DNA of 64,000 bases from Ligula intestinalis (lineage: Eukaryota > Platyhelminthes > Cestoda > Diphyllobothriidea > Diphyllobothriidae): assembly GCA_036362985.1 (NCBI GenBank), contig JAYGXS010000001.1, positions 38,574,385-38,638,384 of the forward strand. Reading direction: 5' to 3'. This document shows positions 1 to 10,290 of this stretch, in pieces. Below the pieces are notes generated by a model, which saw only the letters and a program-made list of their open reading frames with translations, was not told the DNA's origin and made no database searches. Both the position numbers and the translations under genes were made by a program. Positions within the stretch are counted from its first letter, which is position 1. Each line of letters opens with the position of its first letter.

Positions 1-2039
1 GGCACAAAATCAGCTGAACCCTTTAAACGTCTATAAAAATCGATAACTGCGTGGTGTTTGTGACCATAAGCGTTCCCTCAATGATTGCTTGATATATTCC
101 ATTACCTATTTTTAGGGTTGTCTGAAATCCCATAAACGAAGAGAGATTGAACAACGGGGTCTGTTGCATTTTATGCGGTTTTACGATAAATTCTAGGGGA
201 CAGTCATTCCCGTAGCCTAACCACAACCTCAAAAAGTAACCGAACCTTACTCCCTATCCCTTGGAAGTTGTCGCAAGCATGTTTATAATACGAGAGTACC
301 TAGTCCCGTGTTCTGCCCGGGAGAACGTCAAAAAGACGTGTTCTGTCCAGAAAAAATTTGCATCTAGTATGCCCGTCTTGCATGATTTCCAGAGGTAAAT
401 GTCCTTAGTTCTCTTCTAGTTCTCTTCCTGTTTGCGTGCAAGTATGCAGCTTCTCGTTTAAACGCAACACCGCTGGAACAATAATTTTCTTCGCCTTTAA
501 ATTCATTTACTTCCTAGGACTGGCATTTTTGCTTTGATTGGCAAAATATTGCATCATCGGCCACGCAAAAAAAGCCTTTTAAGATCATGTATTTCCTGCC
601 CATGCCTGTCCGACCGAAAGGGGTGACAATCGTTTGAGCCGATCATCACATATATTTGAAATGTACAAGCTGGGTATCTATTGTAGTGGAGTAGTGGGTT
701 GTGTGCATTTGAGACTCCCCCAGCTATCCTTCACTGAGATTAGACATATTATTGTGTGGAGAAGAGTTTGCGGCAACAGTAGCTTATGTAGTGCACCACA
801 TTAATCCCTCATCCCAGCATTTTGTTTTACGAAAACGGTGGTTATAGGGTGTTATGGGTGGGGAATTATGATAGGCAGTGGAATATACTTAACTAATTGC
901 TATATGCATTTTTATTGTATTGTATTTAGAAATGTTGGTGATTTATATCTGTAGATTTTTATAATCTGTATTATCGTTGAAAGTATTGCGGAAAGCTCGA
1001 TTATCAAAGTGCAGGTTTTTTAAAATTCGTGAAAAATGTAAATGCTGGTTAGGAGGTCGTTTACCTCAACTTGCCTGAGGTCCAACTTACGGTTCTGGAG
1101 TTAGACTAGTTTAGCCCGCGACGCAAAGTGCCGTGCACATTTCAATCTACAAACGGAACAACTAACTCTCAGTAGCCATGGGCAACAAATTCGACTACAT
1201 TTTTTCACTTAACACTTATTTCTACAAATTTCATTTCCTGCTTATCCTATTTCTCCACCCCAAAAACCCTATAAGCAACGTTTCTGAAGGACAAAATATT
1301 GGAACTATGGGTATATGAGATGCACTACATAAACTAATTTTGCAGAGTTTGCTAAGCAATTGGATTTTGCACTTGGTTAGAATGACCTATATCGATTTCA
1401 GTGGACCTGGCTTGCCATGTGCACTGACCTACAAGATGTCTTATCTGCACGTTTTGTGAAAATTGTTTGAAATTTATCGTGACATGTATTGTAGTTTTGA
1501 AGGACGTTCGGGTAGCGAACGTTAAAAAAATCGAAAATTTGTGGCACTTCAGAAAAACCAATGCGACTTCCACAAATGCATGTTCATACCAATCAAGCCT
1601 GAATGCATGAGGACACAACCGCAACCAGAGCCAAATGCAATGAACACCTATTGGTGCAAACTGCAGCCAATTACTGAATACGTTTTAGGCGCAGTTGTAA
1701 ACTTGACTGTCTTGGTACAATATCTGTGGGCTGATGATGAGCTGAGGAACTTTTCTGAACACTTTAGATTCTAAGAGTTATTTATTCCGTACAAAGCTTA
1801 ACTCATTAATAATTAAAGCTTCTGGTGTGTTGGTATTTCAATATGCCGATATACAAGTGGAGTGGACGTTACCGCCTTGAACCCTTTATGGGACATACGA
1901 ACATAAATGTGACTATGAACTCCAATGTTGCAGTCACATAACGAATATTGATAAATCAGAAGTAACCTCAACAAAGGCAAGAGCGCTCGGTATGATGATT
2001 TCTAGTTTACTGTTTAGATAATTCACTTAACCTAAAACT
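1..2039. other. no gene recognised
   Basis: No reading frame here looks like a conserved protein, and I see no RNA gene. The short open frames around 1352-1774 overlap on both strands, lack splice-site support and match nothing I know. The sequence is AT-rich, like unannotated intergenic DNA. Confidence 0.5.
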
Positions 2040-2165
2040 CTGTGAATAGGGTACTCGGGTTTAGACGTTAAACTATCCGAATCCTGATTTATAGTCTAAC
2101 TGGTTGACGACGGTTAGCAAATCGAAGATGGTCATCCTATACTTTGATGTTGTTGTCTACTGAGA
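2040..2165 (+). repeat. diverged SINE1 relic
   Basis: The stretch reading GGTTGACGACGGTTAGCAAA, followed by a CATCC and TTTGATGTTG stretch, aligns by eye with the middle of the SINE1 family (GGCTGACGACGGCTAATAAG in better copies such as 44263-44515). The tRNA-like head is not recognisable. Low confidence because of divergence. Confidence 0.3.
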
Positions 2166-2520
2166 TGAGCTAGCAAGGAAGTTACCACATAGGATAGGGT
2201 AAAGTTAAAGGTTGACAAATTATCATGGAAACTGAACCCCGTGTAGACTGCGTACTTACAGCCTATCTGATAGAGCCTCTCTGTGCAAAAGCTACGGTAT
2301 GTCTGCACATTCTTGTTTCTTGTTCGTTATGTTCTCGAGATGACAAATTGTCACGATCTCGCTGATCCTCTGTCCCACTTCCCTTTTACCAAAAACAGTC
2401 GTAATGGTATAGTTTCCCCCTGTCAGAAGCCTACTGCATCTCCGTGTCCACACCGTTGAGGCTAAAGTTATTTATTTATCGATATAAGTGAATAGGCGAG
2501 TTTCAGGAAGCAATTAAGAA

Positions 2521-3418
2521 ATAGAAGCTGCGAGCGCTGGAACAAGAAGTTTATTTGCCTGACGTTTCGGATCCTGTCGAGAACCCATCATAAGAGGTAA
2601 CCGCAGGAAATGCGAAACATGCACAGATTAGGGTGATATATGTAGAAATTGGACAATATGTATAGTTCATAGCGGCCACCCGCACGCTAACTAAAATGAT
2701 CAGCTACCAATTGCCACGATTTCGGTACCCATGTTGGATGCGGACCTAGTAATTATGCGACAACTATGTTCACTGTCGTCGGAATTGTTGCTGAGCTCAG
2801 CCCTACCCACTTGACTGATTTTCCTACTCAGAAAATGTCTTAATAAGGAGTATGGGTCCGGCAATTCGTTGCGCTTGGTGATTGAGTGTGGGCCTGAGAA
2901 CAATGACTTGAGCACCTCGTGGGTCATGTAGTTGTCACCTCTCGCAAGGATTTCGGCCCCGTTAAACTTTAAAATATGGCCAGGTACTATAAAGTGCGAT
3001 GCAATCTGAAAGTTAGCGTTTTTCCTCTTCCCCGCTGCTGCGTGTCCGGCCATTCGCGTCCTGAGTAATCTCACGGTGTCTCCGACGTAGTTGCTTTGTC
3101 CACAACTGCACCAGATCCGATAAAAGACTCTGGCCGTTTGGTCACGTGACTCGGTGCCGGATGATTGCTTCTGGTCTGGCCTATAGACGGCCAAGCCATC
3201 ACCGCACTATGATCCCCAGTGATGGTTTGGAAACTGATAATTATTGTTTGCATGTAGGCGGCCGTTACGGACCACAAATACTGCACAATCCGTGCATATA
3301 TCATCCTAATCTGCGCATCTATCATACTATTCTACGGTTACCTCTGATTTAAGGTTCTTAACAGACACCGAAGCGCCAAGCAAATAAACTTCTTGTTCCA
3401 GCGATCGCATCTTCTACT
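2521..3418 (-). mobile_element. GIY-YIG cassette 1 with inverted terminal repeats
   Basis: An 898-bp unit bounded by roughly 60-bp inverted repeats. The left end (2521-2586) holds GGAACAAGAAGTTTATTTGC; the right end (3353-3418) holds its reverse complement inside a matching stretch of similar length. The interior carries an open GIY-YIG endonuclease-like frame on the minus strand and no reverse transcriptase. The end sequence, called P1 here, recurs at 18480, 25025, 45500 and 52480. This fits either a 5'-truncated Penelope-like element with inverted terminal repeats or a separate non-autonomous element. The inverted ends are seen in the sequence; the family assignment is inference. Confidence 0.7.
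2700..3194 (-). CDS. GIY-YIG endonuclease domain ORF (Penelope-like type)
   Basis: This 164-codon frame is open without interruption. Near residues 25-50 it reads FYRIWCSCGQSNYVG, followed by a threonine and then LLRTRMAGH. This is the GIY-YIG nuclease core pattern: a tyrosine-containing strand, an NYVG strand, then a helix with a conserved arginine and histidine. An HEVLKSLF stretch about 65 residues later parallels RELLESWF in sister copies and may carry the metal-binding glutamate. Penelope-like retroelements carry such a domain C-terminal to their reverse transcriptase, which nicks target DNA. Here the domain stands alone, with no RT on either side. It lies inside inverted terminal repeats. 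It could be a surviving element ORF or only a young relic; nothing shows that it is expressed. Confidence 0.65.
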   Translation of the reverse strand: MAVYRPDQKQSSGTESRDQTARVFYRIWCSCGQSNYVGDTVRLLRTRMAGHAAAGKRKNANFQIASHFIVPGHILKFNGAEILARGDNYMTHEVLKSLFSGPHSITKRNELPDPYSLLRHFLSRKISQVGRAELSNNSDDSEHSCRIITRSASNMGTEIVAIGS

Positions 3419-3887
3419 TCTTACCTATTTGTTTTAGCCCGTGACTCAAATGTTTTAGATTGATGAGCCCGCCTCTGCGTTATCCACTTCGTCTGGCAAC
3501 GGATTGGCGTCAAGAACTTGAAAGTTCAGATGGTGGTCGAGTCCTATCCGCCGAAAATCCTTACCCTTGTCAGCAATACTGTACTGTCTGTGTCTGGACT
3601 GATAATTTTCTCGGTTGTCGCTCGAACCCATCATCACCGACATTCGCAGATGGCGATGATGAAGGCGCCAGTGGTGTGATATTTACAGGGTGCAGTTGTC
3701 ATATGGCCACGTGGCTAAACTTATTAGCAGATCCAGCATGCATGGTTGGCGGCCGTAGATGATGCGATGATTGCTCGTAAGTCTCCGTCCGAGTTGTTAA
3801 TTGTTTAAATTTCATCACCACTTTTTGACGTGATTATTACTCAGCGACATGGCTCACTGTCACTGTAACCTTTGACCGCCCACATCT
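3419..3887. other. no feature recognised
   Basis: Small overlapping open frames on both strands (3455-3762) match nothing I recognise. The stretch separates two GIY-YIG units and may be degraded element sequence. Confidence 0.4.
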
Positions 3888-4066
3888 TCACCGCGTGACT
3901 AATTGCTCCAATAAAATATCAGACACGAGGTCTTTGTGCTTGTTAATCGACTGCGTGCCAGAAAACCAAGATTCAAGCAGTTCACATGGTTGTCAGCCCT
4001 TGTGTGAATTGCGGCTTTCTCAAACTTGAAGGTGTGACCGGGTCCTGAAGTCGCCTCTTGGCCTTT
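3888..4066 (-). pseudogene. GIY-YIG endonuclease C-terminal relic
   Basis: Reading the minus strand, one frame gives GPGHTFKFEKAAIHTRADN. After a frameshift, a second frame gives ELLESWFSGTQSINKHKDL and ends at a stop near 3888. Both pieces align with the C-terminal half of the GIY-YIG frame in cassette 1 (PGHILKFNGAEILARGDN, then SLFSGPHSITKRNELPDP). The N-terminal nuclease core is missing, so this is a broken fragment. A SINE1 piece begins about 20 bp beyond it. Confidence 0.6.
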
Positions 4067-4085
4067 ATCAACAATAATATGATGT

Positions 4086-4180
4086 TCGTTGATGAAAGTT
4101 TACCTGACCGCTAACGGAACTCATCTGTCCAGCTCCACCAGAGACCGTGACAGTCGTGACGGCTGGTGGTAGGCAGATAC
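4086..4180 (-). repeat. SINE1 tail fragment
   Basis: GACCGCTAACGGAACTCATC and the preceding GTTGATGAAAG are the reverse complement of the SINE1 3' tail (GTTCCGTTAGCGGTC, then GTGAACGTTCATCAACG). The fragment ends at GGCAGATA, the complement of the TATCTGCC that precedes the tail in other copies. It is joined head to head with the plus-strand copy that follows. Confidence 0.6.
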
Positions 4181-4385
4181 CTCCTGACCTAAACCGGCAA
4201 GACAACGAGCTCGTGTCTCAATGGTTAGGACGTTTGACTCTGATCAAAAGGGTTTTAAGTTCAAGGCTTGGGTGGAGCTCCACTTGGGTCTGAATACGAC
4301 TGGCTGATGACGGCCAATTAGCCAGCAATGACCATTGCAGTCTCCGTTGTCTTTGTTTGCAATACTATCTGCCTAATAAAATGAT
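4181..4385 (+). repeat. SINE1, tRNA-Gln-derived
   Basis: The head carries an A-box-like segment (CTCAATGGTTAGGACG), a loop GACTCTGATC and a B-box-like TTCAAGGCTTGGG. These resemble tRNA-Gln(CUG), whose anticodon arm reads GACTCTGAATC. The body has GACTGGCTGATGACGGCC, AGCCAGCAATGACCATT and ACTATCTGCC. At least ten further copies lie in this window. It is probably a pol III-derived SINE; the copy is diverged. Confidence 0.75.
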
Positions 4386-5718
4386 TTGCTGGAATAATTG
4401 GCAATCGGTATTATCAAAAAACCCCCCACCCCCTGAAAACGTGTTGCTGTCCTGTCCTCATAACAGTGTCAATTGGTAAAATCAGGTCAGTTTGGCAACG
4501 GTAACAATACAGATCTGACCGAGACCCCTGAAGGTTTTGATGACATTTCATAACATTATAAGAGAAAAACAATGCCCTCCAGTGGCCCTTTAAATAGTAA
4601 TCATGTAATGAGCATTTTATCGGATTAAGTGAATAGTACGCCCCCTCTCCAAAACTGGTTCTTCAACAGAAAACCATAAGCTAGTCCGTGCAGTCCTTAC
4701 CTACTCACGAATGGTTTATCTCAAAATGACACAGATGGATTCATGTGTCAATTACGGCGATAGATAGACGACACTAGCTTCCACACTCATCTTTAATTCG
4801 GCAAATTTGTTTCTGTAATAAGACCTTAAGTTCGGCATCAAGCACGCAGAGCATGGTACACAAACTACAGATAAAATTAGCTTATTTCTGTGTGGTCTCT
4901 TAAAATCGACTAAATAAGACTTTTGATGATTCTAAACAGTCGATGATCGTAAATGCCTACGGCTGCTTAAAAGCTTATATTCCTGTATTAATTATTATTC
5001 AGAGCCCACACTTTCTAAATTATCGTTTTTTTGCTGTCATGTCAACGGCTTTTTATGATCGAGCTATTTTTATCATAAACACTTGAATATCCGAAACGAT
5101 GACGTTCGGAATTTTAACCAATGAATGAATGTTGATATTTTCTAATAAGGTTTTCAAAGGCAACGCCTACAACTCTGGACTATACCGAACTATAAGGTCC
5201 AAGGTTTCATACTCATAACCTTAGGGGAATCAAATAGGCTTTTAAATTTACGATATTCATGAGTTGCCTTTTTTCTAAGCAGACAAATTATTAGCCAAAG
5301 AACTTCCCTAAAGCTCCCTTCTAAGCGCCAAACTGGTTCACAGTCTAACTGCTACAAAAGTATTTTTACCAATTATACAAGTGGAATTGAAGGGTTCGTG
5401 ATTTTCAAAACTATTTTGCATCCTGTCCATGTGCTCGGATGCAAAAGAAATGTCGCAGGCAGATTTTGTCAGCGTCCAAGTTGACAACGTTCTTTTTGTT
5501 AGCCAGTTAGTAAAAATGTGGCAAACACACTCAAAGTTTACACTAGGGAAAATAGACCAACAGGGGAGTAGGTAGAGTCTTGAACCTGCATCCGTATGAT
5601 CCTGTCCGACACTAGATAGTCCGTTGTTGAAAATGACTTTAATTTCCTAAACCGACAATGTCGATTTTGGAGATTATGAAGTGTCTACGCTGTTATCTCT
5701 CCTTGTTTTTTTCTGCAG
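4386..5718. other. no feature recognised
   Basis: AT-rich unannotated DNA. A polypyrimidine tract ending in CTGCAG at 5718 is the likely acceptor of the exon that follows. No protein-like frame or clear repeat was found before it. Confidence 0.4.
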
Positions 5719-6097
5719 CTGCACCCTATACCCAGGTTCGAGAGAAGGCACGGGAAGAACTAGATGATCTGATAGGAATCTCCCAACCCCGCCTAGAGGC
5801 TTCAACAGCCTCCAGGCAGGAAAGGCTGAGCCAGTTTTCATCAGGTGTTGGTTTCGCTGGTCCGAGCCACAAAGATCGAAGCTCAAAACAGAAATTCGAA
5901 AGCATTCCACTGGCTGGTCTTTCTACTCAACGCCATCGCAATCACTCTTCCGCCCTGCCCACACCGTTGTCCCCCGAGGTCATTCCGCTGACCATCACCA
6001 CCACCACATCAGACGGGGCTTCTCATCACTTTGGTCAATCCTCCACCACCACAGATCTCAAGGACTCAGATCCCTTGCTCAAACAAGCAAAAGTCCA
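5719..6097 (+). CDS. candidate internal exon of an unrecognised gene
   Basis: A strong acceptor (CTCTCCTTGTTTTTTTCTGCAG) precedes 379 bp that are open in one frame. They end at a plausible donor, CCA|GTATGT. The encoded stretch begins APYTQVREKAREELDDLIGI and continues into a Ser/Thr/Pro-rich segment (for example LPTPLSPEVIPLTITTTTS). The start has a charged, helical look and the rest looks like a disordered linker. Both borders have the same codon phase (two bases of the split codon), so the exon is in-frame skippable only with a matched partner. I do not recognise the family. No neighbouring exon of the same gene is certain, and the remaining exons may lie outside the window. It could be a chance frame, but the composition is less random than the surrounding open frames. 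Confidence 0.45.
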
Positions 6098-6559
6098 GTA
6101 TGTTTGAGCGTGATAAATTGCTGGGAGAATGTCCTTTCTTTTCTCCACTGCTGTCCATTCCGCTGCTTAAGCACTGCAAGCAGCCCGAAAACTTCCAATC
6201 CGTTTTGGTTTCTTTTGATATTTCTGCAAACAGATAAACTTACATTCACCGAAAAAGATCTATTTGTTCATTTCTCATAGTACTAGTACAAGCCCTTTGT
6301 AGCACGGTTTTGTTCTGGTTGAAAGACCTGCCATGTAACGCAGTAAAGGGGGGAGCACAAAACTGGCCGAGATGCGATATACATTTTGTCCGATACCGAC
6401 CACCGACTGCTATCAGCTGAACTCGCTAATGCTCATATTAAAATTCAGAAGAGTAACTGGCGAGCATGCATCGGCTTTCAATAAATTCTCATCGGACCAT
6501 TACATTTGTATGGGAAGGGGGCAAAAGGTGCAAGGTAAACATAGGGGTAATTACGTTCA
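6098..6559. other. no feature recognised
   Basis: Contains no convincing frame. The open frame around 6372-6854 runs into a repeat whose real coding sense is on the other strand. Confidence 0.4.
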
Positions 6560-6702
6560 ACATTACAGGCAAATTAGTCATGAGCATACGGGAAGGGGGT
6601 TGGGAGTAGATAATACGCGGCTTCTTAAGCAGCAAAGAAGTTTTGTTGAATCCGGACAGGAGAGAGGGTGGGAAGGGGTAAAGCGCGGAAAGATGCAGGC
6701 AG
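6560..6702 (-). repeat. flank of type B GIY-YIG element
   Basis: The stretch with CAAATTAGTCATG and a G-rich tract (GGGTGGGAAGGGG) recurs in similar order at 8300-8350, and partly at 51930-51970. In each case it lies on the 3' side of, or close to, a type B endonuclease relic, so it is probably 3' untranslated sequence of that element. Confidence 0.45.
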
Positions 6703-7060
6703 TTATGGCCATGCCAAGCTTGGGGCTTGCAAGTGGTTATTTTGCGCGCACAAAGCCGGCTTCTTCAACCGGATTGCGGTTGCTTCTGCTGTTGCTAGCA
6801 GACGCTGAACCAGAGACTTTAGGTAGCTTGGCGGAACCTTATAAATTACCTTAAAGGCTTTGCCGGGGTCCACACGGTGTCCGGAGTCAACCATGTTAGC
6901 AAGGATGGAGCCGTTGATGCCTCTGACTTCATCTTTGGCCAGCCATGCAGGGAGATGCTACCGTATTCTTATGGATAAGCGCCGACTCGTGCGACCGATA
7001 TAACCTCCACCACAGGAGCAAGGAGATGAGTTGATGCACAGAGAAGTGGTCTGAGCTGGC
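6703..7060 (-). pseudogene. GIY-YIG endonuclease relic, type B
   Basis: Translated on the minus strand, this reads SPCSCGGGYIGRTSRRLSIR, then IR, a stop codon, and HLPAWLAKDEVRGI. After that come MVDSGHRVDPGKAFKVIYKV and AEATAIRLKKPALCA. The GGGYIGRTSRRL segment is a good GIY-YIG strand-helix core. The single stop in the following helix breaks it. The C-terminal half differs clearly from cassette 1, so this is a second endonuclease type. A second, inverted copy lies at 7490-7740 and a C-terminal copy at 8285-8560. No reverse transcriptase frame is visible upstream. Confidence 0.65.
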
Positions 7061-7489
7061 AGCATGTACTGATGAACATAATTTCCAGTGTTTTACTCTT
7101 TACCCCCTACTTCTATAAATGAAATGGCCCGAGGAAAATTTATGTTAAGCTACTTATGCTCGCCAGATATTCTTCTGAAAACCCAGATTATGTTCAAACA
7201 GCAGGTTTTTAGCTTATTCAAGTCGCATTATGGGCTGTGAAAGTTCCCTGGAAGGATTCAGAAGCATATTCGGCAAATATGTGTTTGCTTTCGATAAATT
7301 CTTGGGGTCGAGTATAATATGCCAGTAATTAGAGAAATCGATTTGAGGGACGCTGCGAGTAAACTCGTATGAGAACGCTTTGGTCAAGGAAGCTTACAAA
7401 CCCTCCCAACTGCAAAAGTTTGAATAGTATTTTCACCAATTCTATTTTACGCGGAGAAGGTACGTTGGTTGCCACCTTGCACCAAAGTC

Positions 7490-7740
7490 TATCACTTGCT
7501 CCTATGGAGCAGGTTATGTTACTCACACGAGTCGGCGCTTATCCAGAAAAATTCGAGAACTCATCTAGCTATGGCTAAGAAAAGGTGAATTTACGAACAT
7601 GTGTCACACATTCTGTTGATTCCGGACATCGTTTGGACCCCAATGGAGCCTATCACGTGATTTATAAGGTCCTGCCGAGCTTTCCTGTGCTACTGGATTA
7701 GCAGTAGCGGTCCCCATTAGGTCCTATAAGCGCAGAAGTA
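7490..7740 (+). pseudogene. GIY-YIG endonuclease relic, type B, inverted copy
   Basis: The plus strand carries CACACGAGTCGGCGCTTATC, almost identical to the complement of 6961-6995. It reads CSYGAGYVTHTSRRLSRKIR followed by a stop, then GATTCCGGACATCG and ATTTATAAGGTCCTGCC, which match the type B C-terminal region. It has several stops and frameshifts. Together with 6703-7060 it forms a head-to-head pair separated by about 430 bp. Confidence 0.55.
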
Positions 7741-7859
7741 CCTAGCATAACGTTCACTCCTACCATGTTCAAAGAACGTGTAACTGCATACAACTCTACA
7801 GACTGTTCTGCTGTCTCCCTTTTGACAATCACCCTTCGAGACTCTCACTGTTTCTTATT

Positions 7860-7882
7860 CCCCCCCCCCCCCCCCCCCCCCC
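7860..7882. repeat. poly-C tract
   Basis: Twenty-three consecutive cytosines. The exact length may be unreliable in the assembly. No gene is adjacent. Confidence 0.9.
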
Positions 7883-8284
7883 TTCACGCGTGCATGAAGG
7901 TAAATTTTAATAAATTTTTCTAATCATTGACGTGACGCTATCGAAAACAAAGGTCTTTTTGCTGACTTTTCTCTTGAATCCTATAAAATGATGCAACGAG
8001 TTCAGACGAATATGCTAAAAAATGCTGCTCGTGGGGCATAAAACTTCCGTTTTGATACTCGCCGATGAATTTTCACCTACCGCAAACGAAACGCACTTGT
8101 TCCGCATGTTCCATTTTACATTCACGAACATGACGGAATCCCAACCATAGCTAACCAGAATGATAACTTTATATTTTAGCTCTTAAAGAGGACATGAAAA
8201 GAGGCATTGCCCGTAATACACCTGCCTTTGTGCCACATTCGAGGAAAATAGGGTTAGCGTAAGAGCTTTGGGTAGTCTAGGGTT

Positions 8285-8560
8285 AGGTTAACAGGCAAAT
8301 TAGTCATGGGAAAGGGTTTGTTGAATCCAGACAGGGGGTAGGGTGGGAAGGGGGAAATCGTGGAAAGTTGCAGGCAGTTACGCAACCATTGGTCATGCCA
8401 AGCTGGGGTCTTGCAGGCGGTTCTTTTGCGTGCACAAAACTGGCTTTCTTGACCGGATAGAGGGTGCTCCTGCTGTTGATAGCAAACGATGACCAAGGGA
8501 CTTGGGGAATTTTAGTGGGACATTTTAATTGCTTCACTCTTTGACAGAGGTCCAACCTAA
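8285..8560 (-). pseudogene. type B GIY-YIG element, C-terminal copy
   Basis: Direct homologue of 6560-6890. Shared landmarks are CAGGCAAATTAGTCATG, GGGTGGGAAGGGG, ATGCCAAGCT(T)GGGG and a CTTGCAGGCGGTTCTTTTGC segment. The frame is more degraded than at 6703-7060 and the nuclease core is absent. Confidence 0.5.
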
Positions 8561-8734
8561 GCTAAGAGTTGGCTGGTATCCCAGCCGGCAGGATTTGTTC
8601 ACTTTCGATGAACACGTATTCAGCAGGGGCGGTTATAGGGACAGGAGCATATAAGGGTAGAGACAGCTCCGTAAAGTGGACTAGAAACTATCTTTCAAAT
8701 GGCGATTTCTTTACGCCCACAAACACTGTTCCAT

Positions 8735-9000
8735 GTTAATTGGCGTATCCGGAGTTCTGATAACCAATCACTAGATTGATTTTGTAGCTCGGGCTGGACA
8801 CCACATGGGTCTGGGTAGTACTGGATGACGATGGCGAATAAGCCAGAAATGACTATTTCAGTCTCTCTAGTCTTTGCCGGCAATATTATCTGCCTATACT
8901 ACCAGCTGCTATAACTGTCAGGCCGTCTGTCGAGCCCCAAGGCAGAGCCAGATAGGTGAGTTCTGAAAGTGGTCGGTGAACGTTCGTCAACGGGTGTGCA
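8735..9000 (+). repeat. SINE1, head degraded
   Basis: The body is clear: GGATGACGATGGCGAATAAG, CCAGAAATGAC, GTCTTTGCCGGCAATATTAT and CTGCC, followed by the tail GTCGGTGAACGTTCGTCAAC. The tRNA-like head is largely unrecognisable. This copy shows the long tail between ATCTGCC and the terminal GTTCRTCAACG motif. Confidence 0.7.
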
Positions 9001-10154
9001 TTTCTAGTCGTGGGGAAGGGAGAAAGTGGGTGTTTTTAATCCTGTATCCCCCCCTCCTCACCGAGAGGCGAGATGAAATATCCTCACCAAGGTTAGAATA
9101 GCAAAAACAATTTGTCTATTAACGGGTTACCCATCATACACACGAAGCTACTGCTAAAATTTTCTCCCAAGTGCCCAACTTCTCAAAGCCAACCCTTACC
9201 CCATCTGTTTCAGTATTCGCACGTCTGTGTTACGTGTCCCACGATCAAGAGTTCTCAAAACTGATCACCTACATTGACACCGTCTAACGCAACACTGAGC
9301 ATACTACTCTGTGTAGCTTGCGACTAGTACCTGATTTCATTTTCGGTCCAAAGTGGATGCCGTCTTCTCAACCTGCTCCCGGTCAGTGCTTACTTCGGAA
9401 CTTGAAATTAGTGTAGATAGTAGCCGGTGTTTGCCATTGCAGTACTTCGTAACTTTTGCGGGGATAAAACTGTCTGAGTACTTGCGCATCAAAGGAGAGA
9501 GGTGCTCGCCCTTTGAAAAACCCTTTTCTGGTTTAAAGAATGGTCAAAGAGTTTGTCAACAACCCAGACCTGAGCACCAACAACAAAAGCCACAGATTTT
9601 CAGTGCATCACATGTCCCAATGCACACGACGATCAGTTCGAATGGGCAAAGTTCAAGATAGATCTAAGATTACATGCGCAACTGTAGCGTAATCCACTTG
9701 AATTCTTAACTTGTGTGCAACACAAGTTGCCTCTCAAAAAAATCTTCAGAGCGAGTACCCATATTATCAAATGGATAGTACCGTTTCCTTCAAAGAGTGA
9801 ACTGAGTTGAGTATCTTAGGGGAAAAGCCCTATACTCATGGATAGTTTTAATAGACCGGCGTTGTTCTGGTCACACAGAGTTTCGCATATAGTCAAGCCA
9901 CAATTCATCTCCCTCGACCTGACGCAAAAGAGTGCACAGCTCTGTAGAACAAGCATTCGTTGGTTAACTTTTTTCTTTGTTTTATTGATCGCCGAACCGA
10001 TGGATACTGTTACGTCAGACATACAGCATTTCACGGGCTTTGCGACTAGATGAGCGTCAGAGTAAGGTCAGATGCGTGAACACAATATGTTACGCATAAA
10101 TGATGACGTATAACTACCTATTCAGCTATTGTGCCCGCGAACAAAGGTTAATAA
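9001..10154. other. mostly unannotated; one weak exon candidate
   Basis: A polypyrimidine tract and CAG at 9213 precede a 24-codon frame ending in TAA at 9285-9287. It begins FARLCYVSHDQEF. It looks protein-like but is far too short to judge, and its phase does not join directly to the exon at 5719-6097. Open frames at 9353-9661 and 9816-10053 are unrecognised. I call nothing firm here. Confidence 0.25.
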
Positions 10155-10290
10155 GGTTAACCCTTGTCACTACTATCTTTAGGCCTGGCTCCTTAGGAAA
10201 AGGAAGAATCCTTGGGAAGGCCAGAATGGTGCCAACAGTATGTTCTGTACAAAAGGAATGGAGAATAGGCATGAGGAGATGAGGTTGTCG
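10155..10290 (-). repeat. R1 repeat copy
   Basis: The complement reads CATTCCTTTTGTACAGAACA, then AGGAGCCAGGCCTAAAGATA, then GGGTTAACC. The same order of blocks occurs at 15075, 15655, 16205, 46395 and 59040. R1 looks like the 3' part of a larger element; see 46118-46517. Confidence 0.55.

Noticed and set aside
7860..7882. Poly-C tract as a regulatory element
   Set aside because: It is a simple homopolymer with no gene nearby and may reflect assembly error.
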